Part shown: positions 19,795 through 27,831 of the stretch, in pieces | How positions within the stretch are numbered: position 1 is the stretch's first letter | How the letters are laid out: the number at the start of each line of letters is the position of its first letter | Source: Sphingopyxis terrae subsp. terrae NBRC 15098 | GTDB taxonomy: Bacteria > Pseudomonadota > Alphaproteobacteria > Sphingomonadales > Sphingomonadaceae | NCBI RefSeq assembly: GCF_001610975.1 | Contig: NZ_CP013342.1 | Span: 1,116,001 to 1,180,000 of the forward strand | Reading direction: 5' to 3' | Length of the DNA stretch: 64,000 bases | Made by a program: the position numbers and the translations under genes | The notes under the pieces: model-generated | What the model was told of the DNA's origin: nothing | Databases searched by the model: none | The model's input: only the letters and a program-made list of their open reading frames with translations

Positions 19795-21381
19795 TCAGAT
19801 CCCTTCGCCGGCCCGCTTCGACGCGGTGTCGGCGAGCGAACCGAGCTTCCGTCCTTCGGCAGGCCGGGCGGCGACCGGCGCCAGCGCGGCGCCGACCGAG
19901 ACCGAGGTGAGCTGGCGAATGCGGGCACGGAAGTCGGCGAGCGCCTTGCCTTCGAGCTGTGCGCGCGTCACGAAGCTGACCGACAGCGGGTTCACCGCGA
20001 CGCCGTTGCGGTAGACTTCATAGTGAAGATGCGGGCCGGTCGATAGGCCACTCGACCCGATATAGCCGATGACCTGACCGCGATTGACATGCTGGCCGGG
20101 GCGCACCGCAATGCGGCTCATATGGCCGTAACCGGTGCCGAGACCGGCGCCATGGTTCAGTTTCACATAATTGCCGAAACCGCCGGTCCGCCCCGCGATC
20201 GTCACCACGCCGTCGCTGACCGCATAGATGGGCGCGCCGTAACCGCCGCCGAAATCGACGCCGCTATGCATGCGCGTATAGCCGAGGATCGGATGGCGGC
20301 GCATGCCGAAGGTCGAGGTGATGCGGCCGTTCGTCGGACGGATCATGCCGCCGCGCTGCTGCCCGATGCCCGAGGCCTCATACCATTGGGTTCGGCCGTC
20401 GACGGTCCATTCGATCATCGACAGCTTCGGCTTTCCGCCGCGCACCAGCCCGGCGTAAAGCAGCTTGCCAGTCTCGCTCTCGCCCGTTTCGGCGCGGCGA
20501 TGGTCGAGGATGATGTCGAATTCGTCCGATGAGCGAATATCGCTGCCGACCGAAATCTGGCGGCTGATCACGCGCAGATAGGATTGGATCGCCTCGGGCG
20601 GCGCGCCAGCGGCGCGCGCCGAGCGATAGAGGCTGTCGCCGACCCGGCCGCGAATGCGCAGCGGCGTATTGTCGACCGCGATCGGGATGCGGCGCATCAC
20701 CAACCGGCCGTCGATGCGCTCCATCTCGATCCGAAGGTCGAAGCGCGCCCGCATCGCGAGTGCATCGACCGGGCGCGGCATCGTGCGTGCGGCGCGGCGG
20801 CCGAGGATCAGGTCGATGCGCGTTCCCGCGGCAATATCGGACAGCGGGACGGCGCCCGCGACCTGGCTGGCGATCGCCTGCGCATCGGGGCTGCCGACGC
20901 CCGAGCGTTCGAGCACGCGGGCGAAGCTATCGCCTTGCCCCAGTGTCGCGGTGAGTTCGATCTGCGGCCGTTCGGGCGTCTGGGCCAGCGGGCGCACCGC
21001 GTCGGTTGCCGCCATATGGCGCCCGGTATCGCCGCCATAGGCGATCGGCACGATCATCTGCGCACGCGCTTCGTTGAAGTCCGATGCGTCGAGCGCCGGA
21101 GCGCCGCCGATCTCGAGCGGCTTCAGCCCCGGAAAGGTCGATATGGCCGTGCCGCAGAGCAAGGTGAGCGTGGCCAGCCCGCGCCACCATTCCGCCGATC
21201 CGATATTGTCGCCAAGGTCGGGGACGAGGTCGATATGCGCGAAACGGTCGCGCAGCGCGTCGATCCAGGACAGCGCGCGGGGCGGCTCGTCGGCAACACG
21301 GCGCAGCGAAATCGCCTGCGACATCGACAGGGTCGCGGCATTGCCCGACATACCCGCGATGGGTTCGTGACGCTGAAACAA
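19795..21381 (-). CDS. M23 family peptidoglycan metallopeptidase, membrane-anchored
   Basis: 528 residues. One hydrophobic segment (about 66-84) suggests an N-in anchor with the rest in the periplasm. The C-terminal LytM/M23 domain has the zinc ligands H372 and D376 (HSGVDFGGGYG) and HLH at 451-453 (GPHLHYEVYRNG), so it should be catalytically competent. The middle part (about 140-340) resembles the OapA/LysM-like helper region of MepM-type enzymes. It probably cleaves peptide cross-links during growth. It is divergent from the helicase gene; the intervening 240 bp carries a perfect inverted repeat. Confidence 0.93.
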   Translation of the reverse strand: MFQRHEPIAGMSGNAATLSMSQAISLRRVADEPPRALSWIDALRDRFAHIDLVPDLGDNIGSAEWWRGLATLTLLCGTAISTFPGLKPLEIGGAPALDASDFNEARAQMIVPIAYGGDTGRHMAATDAVRPLAQTPERPQIELTATLGQGDSFARVLERSGVGSPDAQAIASQVAGAVPLSDIAAGTRIDLILGRRAARTMPRPVDALAMRARFDLRIEMERIDGRLVMRRIPIAVDNTPLRIRGRVGDSLYRSARAAGAPPEAIQSYLRVISRQISVGSDIRSSDEFDIILDHRRAETGESETGKLLYAGLVRGGKPKLSMIEWTVDGRTQWYEASGIGQQRGGMIRPTNGRITSTFGMRRHPILGYTRMHSGVDFGGGYGAPIYAVSDGVVTIAGRTGGFGNYVKLNHGAGLGTGYGHMSRIAVRPGQHVNRGQVIGYIGSSGLSTGPHLHYEVYRNGVAVNPLSVSFVTRAQLEGKALADFRARIRQLTSVSVGAALAPVAARPAEGRKLGSLADTASKRAGEGI

Positions 21382-21455
21382 ATCGCAATCCCCGCTCGAC
21401 GGGCCCCCAAAGCCCGGCCGTCGATCATGTTTTCGACCCGAGGTCTGTAAACAAA

Positions 21456-21480
21456 GGCCGTTAAAGTCAATTTAACGGCC
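21456..21480. repeat. Perfect 10-bp inverted repeat in a divergent promoter region
   Basis: Arms GGCCGTTAAA and TTTAACGGCC are exact reverse complements separated by 5 bp (GTCAA). The site lies 75 bp upstream of the M23 peptidase start and 143 bp upstream of the chosen helicase start. Since the two genes diverge, a terminator is unlikely; an operator or a promoter-proximal RNA hairpin fits better. Confidence 0.6.
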
Positions 21481-21622
21481 ACGCGAACGTGCGGGCTTGC
21501 GGCCAGTCGTGGCGCGTGCGGGTTATAATGTGCCGCAATCGGGAAATCGACCGGATCGACCCGCCTTCGTCGATCCGCTGTTGCGCCGCCGCGCCGCCCG
21601 TGCCAGCGTTGCATCCAAGAAA

Positions 21623-24439
21623 ATGCCGTCCCACTCCTCCCACCCGGTCAAGGCTGTCCTTGGCCCCACCAACACCGGCAAAACCCATTTGGCGGTCGAG
21701 CGCCTGACGGCGCACGCCAGCGGAATGATCGGTTTTCCGCTGCGCCTGCTGGCGCGCGAGGTCTATGACCGGGTTGTCGCCATCAAAGGGTCGGCGCAGG
21801 TCGCGCTCGTCACCGGCGAGGAACGCATCTGGCCTGCCGAAGCGCGCTATGTGCTGGGCACGATGGAGGCGCTGCCGGTCGACCGCGACGTCGCCTTCGT
21901 CGGCATCGACGAGGCGCAGCTCGGCGCCGACCCCGAGCGAGGCCATGTCTTCACCGACCGCGTGCTGCGCGCGCGCGGCCGCGAAGAGACGATGATCCTT
22001 GGTTCGGCGAGCATCAAGGGGCTGGTGCGCGATCTGGTTCCCGAAATCGAGGTGATCAGCAGGCCGCGCTTTTCGACGCTGAGCTATGCCGGTGCCGCGA
22101 AGCTGTCGCGCCTGCCCAAACGATCGGCGATCGTCGCCTTCTCGGCCGAGGAGGTTTATGCGATCGCCGAGATGCTGCGCCGCTTCTCAGGCGGCGCCGC
22201 GGTGGTCATGGGGGCGCTCAGCCCCAAGACGCGCAACGCGCAGGTCGCGATGTTCGAAGCGGGCGAAGTCGACTATCTCGTCGCCACCGACGCGATCGGC
22301 ATGGGGCTGAACCTCGACGTCCAGCATGTCGCTTTCGCGAGCCTGCAGAAATTCGACGGCCGTCGGGTCCGCCGTCTGACCATATCGGAAATGGCGCAGA
22401 TTGCCGGACGCGCCGGGCGGCACCAGCAGGACGGCAGTTTCGGCACTGTCGGTCAGCCACAGGGCGGCTTCACGCCTGAGGAAATCGCCGCGATCGAAGG
22501 GCATCATTTCCCGCCGCTGACCAGCCTGTTCTGGCGCAATCCGGCGCCGCGCTTCGATACGCTCGACACGCTGATCGCCGACCTTGCGCGGCCGCCGGAG
22601 CACAAGGCGCTGCGCCCCGCCCCCGAGGCCGTGGATATTGCGGTGCTCAAGCATCTGGCGAGCGACATGGAGGTGCGTGCACGCGCTGGCGAAGCCGCTG
22701 CGGTGCAGCGCCTGTGGGACGTGTGCGGCCTCCCCGATTTCGAACAGCTCGGCCCCGAACATCATAGCCGCACCGTCCTCAAGCTGTGGCAGTGGCGCAC
22801 GAGCGGCAACGGGATGATCGACCCCGACTGGTTCGCGCGCCGCCTCGCGCGGCTCGACCAGGTTGACGGCGATATCGACCAGCTCGCAAGCCGCATCGCC
22901 GCGGTCCGCACCTTATGCTTTATCGCCCAGCGCGGCGACTGGATCGAAGGCGGCGCCGGATGGACGGAGCGCACGCAGGACCTCGAATCGCGATTGTCCG
23001 ACGCGCTGCATGCGGCGCTCGCGCAGCGCTTTGTTGATCGCCGCCTTGCGCTGCTGATCCGCGATGCGGGGCAGCGCCACGCCGCGCTGCCGGTCGCGGT
23101 CGGCGCCGACGGCACCGTCGCCGTCGACGGCGAAGCGATCGGGACGCTCAAAGGCTTTCAGTTCAAGGTCGACCCCGGCGCGCGCGCCAGCGATCACCGC
23201 CTGTTGCTCGCCGCCGCCGAGAAGCATCTGCGCGCCGAACTCGCGCGCCGCGCCGCGCTGCTCGCAAGCGGCGAGGACCAGGCGATCGAACTGGTCAGCG
23301 AAGCCGGCGCCCCGCCGCGGCTCGCCTGGCACGGCCAGACGATCGCGACACTCGCGCGCGGCCCGACGCTTGTACAGCCGGCAATCCAGATCGACCCGTC
23401 GCTGCGGCGGCTCGAACCGCAGCAGGTGCAGGCGATTGCCGAGCGGCTGCAGATTTTCGTCGCCGAACAGCTCGCGCGCCACGCCGCGCCGCTGGCCGCG
23501 ATGGGCGAAGCGGCCGGCGACCTCTTCACCCCGCCGCACGTCCGCGCGCTGCTCGCCGCGCTCGTCGATGGCGGCGGCATGGCGCCGCGCGCGCAGGTCG
23601 AGGCGCAACTGGGCGCGATGAGCGCGGACGAACGCCCCTATCTGCGCAGGCTCGGGCTGACCGTCGGGTCGCTCGACCTATTTCATCACCTGCTGCTCAA
23701 GCCCGAAGCCGTGCGTTGGCGCGCCGCGCTGCTCGCGGCGCAACAAGGAAGCGCGCCGATCCCGGCGCTCCCGCCGCAGGGCGCGGTGCTGCAGAAGACC
23801 GGCAACCACGGCGGGCTGCGCATTGCAGGCTTTCGCCGCTGTGCTTCGGGCTGGCTGCGCATCGACATGGCCGAAAAGCTGGCGCGCCAGGCCCATGCCG
23901 CGCGCCTGAAGGCCTCGCATCCGCCGACCGAGCCCGTCGCGGGTGCAGCCGAACATCATGCCGACCATTCCGACGGCGCCGACGAAGGTCAGGGGGTTTC
24001 GGCCGCGCCGCCGCCCGGCTTCATCATCGACCCGGCGCTCGCCACATCGCTCGGGCTTGACGAGGAAACGCGCCGCGCGCTGCTGCAGGCGTTCGGCTTT
24101 CGCAGCGTCGGCGATCCCGCGCTCCAGCGCTGGCGCTGGTCGGGGCTTAAGGCCGCCGACAAGCGCAAGCGGCGCAAGCACAAGGTGGGCGACAATCGGC
24201 CTGAAGCAAAGGCCGCGCCCTCTACCGACGGACACCCGGCGCGGCACCGAGCCAAGCCGGGCAAGACCGGCAAGCCGACCACGGCAAAGGGTCAGCGGCC
24301 CCAAGGGCAGCAGCAGGGCAAAGCCGGGGTGCGGCCACCACGAACCGACCGTCCCGAGCGCCCGGTCCGGCGCGGCCCGTCGCCGAACAGCCCCTTCGCC
24401 GGGCTGGCCGCGCTAATGGCAGAGGCGCGCAAGGACTGA
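21623..24439 (+). CDS. Suv3-like DExH RNA/DNA helicase
   Basis: 938 residues from the ATG at 21623; an in-frame ATG at 21497 is possible but adds residues without family character. Walker A GPTNTGKT is at residues 14-21. The Walker B-type motif is VGIDEAQLG, and later motifs include VATDAIGMGLNLDV and QIAGRAGRHQQDG, as in mitochondrial Suv3. The C-terminal 250 residues are helical, then Lys/Arg/Pro-rich, probably RNA-binding and disordered. The stop overlaps the S4 gene start (TGATG), so the two are coupled. Confidence 0.9.
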   Translation: MPSHSSHPVKAVLGPTNTGKTHLAVERLTAHASGMIGFPLRLLAREVYDRVVAIKGSAQVALVTGEERIWPAEARYVLGTMEALPVDRDVAFVGIDEAQLGADPERGHVFTDRVLRARGREETMILGSASIKGLVRDLVPEIEVISRPRFSTLSYAGAAKLSRLPKRSAIVAFSAEEVYAIAEMLRRFSGGAAVVMGALSPKTRNAQVAMFEAGEVDYLVATDAIGMGLNLDVQHVAFASLQKFDGRRVRRLTISEMAQIAGRAGRHQQDGSFGTVGQPQGGFTPEEIAAIEGHHFPPLTSLFWRNPAPRFDTLDTLIADLARPPEHKALRPAPEAVDIAVLKHLASDMEVRARAGEAAAVQRLWDVCGLPDFEQLGPEHHSRTVLKLWQWRTSGNGMIDPDWFARRLARLDQVDGDIDQLASRIAAVRTLCFIAQRGDWIEGGAGWTERTQDLESRLSDALHAALAQRFVDRRLALLIRDAGQRHAALPVAVGADGTVAVDGEAIGTLKGFQFKVDPGARASDHRLLLAAAEKHLRAELARRAALLASGEDQAIELVSEAGAPPRLAWHGQTIATLARGPTLVQPAIQIDPSLRRLEPQQVQAIAERLQIFVAEQLARHAAPLAAMGEAAGDLFTPPHVRALLAALVDGGGMAPRAQVEAQLGAMSADERPYLRRLGLTVGSLDLFHHLLLKPEAVRWRAALLAAQQGSAPIPALPPQGAVLQKTGNHGGLRIAGFRRCASGWLRIDMAEKLARQAHAARLKASHPPTEPVAGAAEHHADHSDGADEGQGVSAAPPPGFIIDPALATSLGLDEETRRALLQAFGFRSVGDPALQRWRWSGLKAADKRKRRKHKVGDNRPEAKAAPSTDGHPARHRAKPGKTGKPTTAKGQRPQGQQQGKAGVRPPRTDRPERPVRRGPSPNSPFAGLAALMAEARKD

Positions 24440-24768
24440 TGGCGAGCCCCGGCGCAGCAGGCAGCATCCGGCTCGACAAGCTGCTCTGGTATTTGCGCTT
24501 CGCGCGCTCGCGCAGCATCGCGCAGGCGATGGTCGCGGCGGGCCATATCCGTCTCGACGGCCGCCGTGTCAGCCGCGCGTCGGTCGCGGTCCATCCCGGC
24601 GCGACGATCGTGCTGCCGGTCGGCGAACGCATCGAGGTGATCCGCCTCCTGACCCTGCCGCCACGCCGCGGTCCCGCGCCCGAAGCGCAGGCTTGTTACG
24701 AACGACTGGCCCCTGCGCCGGCCTCCCGGGGAAATGAGAGTGATTCGCAACTGGCGGCGGACCATTGA
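24439..24768 (+). CDS. S4-domain RNA-binding protein (Hsp15-like)
   Basis: 109 residues. The S4 fold is visible in IRLDKLLWYLRFARSRSIAQ and VAAGHIRLDGRRVSRASV. Hsp15 family members bind free 50S subunits carrying nascent chains. Its start shares one base with the stop of the helicase gene, so translation is coupled. The next gene is fdxA; I recall this helicase-S4-fdxA order as common in alphaproteobacteria. Confidence 0.9.
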   Translation: MASPGAAGSIRLDKLLWYLRFARSRSIAQAMVAAGHIRLDGRRVSRASVAVHPGATIVLPVGERIEVIRLLTLPPRRGPAPEAQACYERLAPAPASRGNESDSQLAADH

Positions 24769-24849
24769 CGCATCGCCGCCACGCGGCATAGGAGGCTGGG
24801 AATCGCAACAAGGGGCGGCAGCAATCCGCCACGAAGGGAGCCCTTACCC

Positions 24850-25188
24850 ATGACCTATGTCGTCACCGACGCCTGCATCCGCTGCAAATATATGGATTGC
24901 GTCGAGGTTTGCCCCGTGGACTGCTTCTATGAGGGCGAGAATATGCTCGTCATCAACCCCAATGAATGCATCGATTGCGGCGTGTGCGAACCCGAATGTC
25001 CCGCCGAGGCGATTCTGCCCGATACCGAGAGCGGCCTTGAAAAATGGCTGGAAGTGAACAGCAAGTTCAGTGCCGAATGGCCGAACATCACGACCAAGAA
25101 GGACAGCCCTGCGGACGCCGACGAATATAAGGGCGTCGACGACAAATATGAAAAATTCTTCTCGCCCGAACCGGGCGAAGGCGACTGA
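24850..25188 (+). CDS. fdxA: 7Fe ferredoxin FdxA
   Basis: 112 residues, carrying one 3Fe-4S and one 4Fe-4S cluster. Cysteines are visible in [18 protein letters not shown] and [16 protein letters not shown]. The segment between the first cysteines has the longer spacing typical of 7Fe ferredoxins. A strong GGGAG ribosome binding site precedes the ATG. The C-terminal tail is acidic and rich in Lys/Glu. It is an electron carrier; its partner is not evident here. Confidence 0.96.
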   Translation: MTYVVTDACIRCKYMDCVEVCPVDCFYEGENMLVINPNECIDCGVCEPECPAEAILPDTESGLEKWLEVNSKFSAEWPNITTKKDSPADADEYKGVDDKYEKFFSPEPGEGD

Positions 25189-25583
25189 GACCAAGAACAG
25201 GGCGCATTGTTAAGTTAAGACTATGTGATTGAAATAATTTTTCAAATCACATCCGCGTAATTTCAGACCCACACGGCCCCACCGCGCATCTGAATTCACG
25301 ATACAGTCCGTTCCGTTCAATTCCTCTGCTATTGTTGTCTGAGATTGTCTATTCTACTCCATCGCGCAACGACAATAGGCCAAAGTATTTATCGCCATAA
25401 GATTTGAGGTCTGAAGTTGTCATGCGCAGCCTCGGGGGAGCGACCAGCGGGGAGGCGCGCGATGGGTAGGATTGGCCGATTGCGCTCGGGCGGCTTTCAG
25501 TGAGCAGACAACGAGAACGGACGTTCTGAGTTGCTGGAGAATGATTAGTCGAAAGCCGCCTCCCAAGTGCGACCGTCAATCAA
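25189..25583. other. AT-richer intergenic stretch after fdxA
   Basis: About 395 bp without a convincing gene, with visibly more A and T than neighbouring DNA. At 25223-25252 lies an imperfect inverted repeat with arms ATGTGATTGAAA and TTTCAAATCACAT around a short AT loop. It may terminate fdxA or mark a recombination boundary. Nothing else recognisable is seen. Confidence 0.5.
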
Positions 25584-27140
25584 TCAACGCGCGGCGGGCA
25601 GCTCGGCCGTTGCCTCGCCGTTCAGCGCCCGCGTTACGAGGTCCGCGAGAAACTCGGCAAACGGCACAATATCCTGCTCGCTGCTCGCTGCTTCCAGTGC
25701 GACCATATAATCCTTGCGACGCTCGACCGGAATGACAGTCCAAGGGTAGCCGCCGGCCGCGAGCATGAGATTCATGAGGAAGCGGCCGGTTCGTCCGTTC
25801 CCGTCCATATATGGGTGAATATAGACGAATATGAAATGGCCGAGCACGACACGAACCGAGGCGTCTTTCTCCTCTCTCAAAAGCTCGAAGAACACTGGCA
25901 TAGCATCACGCATCGCATCCGGACTCAGCGGTACATGAAGCGCTCCGCTCAGATAAACCTGTCCGCTGCGATATCCCGCAAGATCCTTCGCTTCGACCAG
26001 CCCCGCCTGAACGTTGGGGCTGAACATCGCCCGGTACCAGTCGCCATGATCCGCATCAGCGACTTCGCCGGGATTGGCACCGCCAAGCACATCGCGGACG
26101 CTATCCAGAACCGCTTGATAGGCGAGCCAGTAGCCGCGGGCTGCGAGGCCGTTCTTTAGCTCGCGGTCGGCGGCATCGGCATCGGGGTTCCAAGCGCCGC
26201 TGCGCACACGGTCGATAAGTTCGGGGCTTACGCGATATCCCTCGATCGACAGCGAGTGATAAGCGTCAGTAATATAATTGTCCTGAACGCTTTTGAGAAA
26301 GGCCTCGACGTCACCCGGAAGCCCGGGCGCCCTCGGAAAGCGCTCGATGATCGGGCCGCGCATCATATCCCACATGAGCCGAATGCGCCCGGCATAGGGC
26401 GAACGCTCGCGCGGCGGCATAACGGAAAGCTTTTGCTCGAACGGATCGGTTTCTCGAACCCGGTATCCCGCCCCGTCCATCGCCTTTAGAATATCGTCTG
26501 CAATCCGCCCGCGCCCGATGTTGCGGAATGCGCCGGCAAGCCGACCGGCAACGGTACTTTGCCCTTTATCGAGCAGGCGCTCGAGAAGCTCCGACGCGTC
26601 ACGGATCGTCGCCAGCGCCGCGCGCGCGTCGATTGCATTGGCTTCGAAATAGCCCGGACTCGCCGCGATCAGCGCAGCGGGGATCGAAAAAAGCCTTAGC
26701 CCGTCCTGCACGACGAGGTCGTTTCCTTCAGGGATCGCAGCCCTCGTGTCGAAGAGCGATGTGCCGAGTAGTAGCCCGGTTGCCTTGTTACCGGCTTTCT
26801 TGGCCCGAACGAGCAACTGGCGGGGAACAGTCCGGTTGCCGGTCTGCAATGCGAGAGAAAGCTCGGGCGTAAGCGACCATGTTTCGCCGAACCGCTCGGC
26901 GAGATATTGGGCGCAGAAGCTCCAATAGGCGGTGTACCAGATACCGCTTTCGCCTTGCATGGTTTCCGGCGGGCTGGCGATGTACCAGCCTTTCATCACG
27001 GGCCTTAGAAACCCGCGCCGAATGAGGAGTTCACGCTGCGGCCTGTCGAGATCCTCGCTCCGAATTGCCACACGCCCATCATTTTGCAGCTGATGAAGCG
27101 CTTCGAGCGCGTTGGCCAATTTTTCCTGCGGGGTCGCCAT
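25584..27140 (-). CDS. Fic-domain protein with AbiEi-like N-terminal region
   Basis: 518 residues from the ATG at 27140, preceded by AAGAG at good spacing; a GTG at 27293 would add 51 residues through the repeat array and has no ribosome site. Residues 1-170 look like the winged-helix plus AbiEi-type antitoxin region (LQNDGRVAIRSEDLD, LLIRRGFLRPVMKGWYI). A class II inhibitory motif SLSIEG is at 296-301. The catalytic Fic motif HPYMDGNGRTGR is at 442-453 with all key residues. It should transfer AMP or another nucleotide moiety onto a target protein. It stands alone, with no separate antitoxin gene, in an AT-richer stretch that suggests transfer. Target and role are unknown. Confidence 0.92.
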   Translation of the reverse strand: MATPQEKLANALEALHQLQNDGRVAIRSEDLDRPQRELLIRRGFLRPVMKGWYIASPPETMQGESGIWYTAYWSFCAQYLAERFGETWSLTPELSLALQTGNRTVPRQLLVRAKKAGNKATGLLLGTSLFDTRAAIPEGNDLVVQDGLRLFSIPAALIAASPGYFEANAIDARAALATIRDASELLERLLDKGQSTVAGRLAGAFRNIGRGRIADDILKAMDGAGYRVRETDPFEQKLSVMPPRERSPYAGRIRLMWDMMRGPIIERFPRAPGLPGDVEAFLKSVQDNYITDAYHSLSIEGYRVSPELIDRVRSGAWNPDADAADRELKNGLAARGYWLAYQAVLDSVRDVLGGANPGEVADADHGDWYRAMFSPNVQAGLVEAKDLAGYRSGQVYLSGALHVPLSPDAMRDAMPVFFELLREEKDASVRVVLGHFIFVYIHPYMDGNGRTGRFLMNLMLAAGGYPWTVIPVERRKDYMVALEAASSEQDIVPFAEFLADLVTRALNGEATAELPAAR

Positions 27141-27158
27141 TTGCATCTCTTGGAGTGA

Positions 27159-27266
27159 TTTTAGGTTATTCGGTGGCACAGTTTTTAGGTTATTCAGATG
27201 TACGCTTTTTAGGTTATTATGCAAGACGAATTTTAGGTTTTCTTGTGGAGCGATTTTTAGGTAATT
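27159..27266. repeat. Five direct repeats with exact 24-bp period upstream of the fic gene
   Basis: Plus-strand units TTTTAGGTTATT begin at 27159, 27183 and 27207; degenerate copies begin at 27231 (TTTTAGGTTTTC) and 27255 (TTTTAGGTAATT). The spacing is exactly 24 bp each time; the 12-bp intervals differ. The array lies in the leader of the Fic gene, ending 19 bp from its ATG. The unit closest to the gene is intact and the farthest is worn. It looks like an iterated operator. Because 24 is a multiple of three, it could also be read as an 8-residue repeat (NNLK) in the fic frame. Confidence 0.85.
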
Positions 27267-27320
27267 AAGATAGCCGCGCACAGCCGAGTCCACTACTCAG
27301 CTTGGCTGCAGGTCACGCTC

Positions 27321-27513
27321 ATGGCTGCGCGGAAAGATGGCGCGCTGAGCGAGGAAGATTATCTGCGGGCCGTTCGGTGATCTTGCTTATATTCTGGCTC
27401 ATCTGACACCCACGGGAGCAGATATCTTTTGGATCGAAAGCCCGGCTGGAGTGATATCGCACGATGACATAAGGACGGCTTACAAAGCAGGGCAGATTCA
27501 TCTCGTAAATTAG
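27321..27513 (+). pseudogene. Possible decayed small gene
   Basis: An ATG at 27321 opens 19 codons (MAARKDGALSEEDYLRAVR) to a TGA. A second frame open from 27349 continues with GDLAYILAHLTPTGADIFW and SPAGVISHDDIRTAYKAG, ending in TAG at 27511-27513. The two together read like one protein broken by a frameshift near 27375. No family is recognised. A strong terminator downstream (27683-27709) has no other gene to serve, which supports a lost gene here. Confidence 0.3.
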
Positions 27514-27682
27514 CCAGTTGCTGACCACCTCGCGGGAAGCCGTCGCGCAACAACCGCGAGTAGCGAGAGTGATGCGATAGGCCGAATTGGCGGCAGATAC
27601 CCGAAACGCCTCTCGACCCCGCAGCAAAGCTGGAGTTCTGAAAAACAGTTCGGGACTATGGGAGATTAGAAGGCCGCGGACA

Positions 27683-27709
27683 GGGCGGATTTCCCCGCCC
27701 TTTTCTTTT
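27683..27709 (+). terminator. Intrinsic terminator without an intact upstream gene
   Basis: GGGCGG and CCGCCC arms with a 6-nt loop (ATTTCC) followed by TTTTCTTTT. It lies 123 bp before tldD, and the nearest intact plus-strand gene upstream is fdxA, 2.5 kb away. It may end a decayed gene or an unannotated RNA. Confidence 0.75.
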
Positions 27710-27831
27710 GCAGTTCCCGCCGCTGATACGGGGAGTGCTGCAAGGCCGCGCACCGCCTGTCGTTGAAGCGCCGCGGCACGGCGGCACCGAACGGGCTTTG
27801 CGCCATGGCTATGCGCGCCTATATCATGCGC

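Noticed and set aside
27159..27266. CRISPR-like array
   Set aside because: Repeats are only 12 bp with 12-bp intervals and no cas genes; iterated operator fits better.
27140..27293. GTG start at 27293 adding NNLK repeats to the Fic protein
   Set aside because: No ribosome site, rare codons and a good AAGAG-ATG at 27140; kept only as an alternative.
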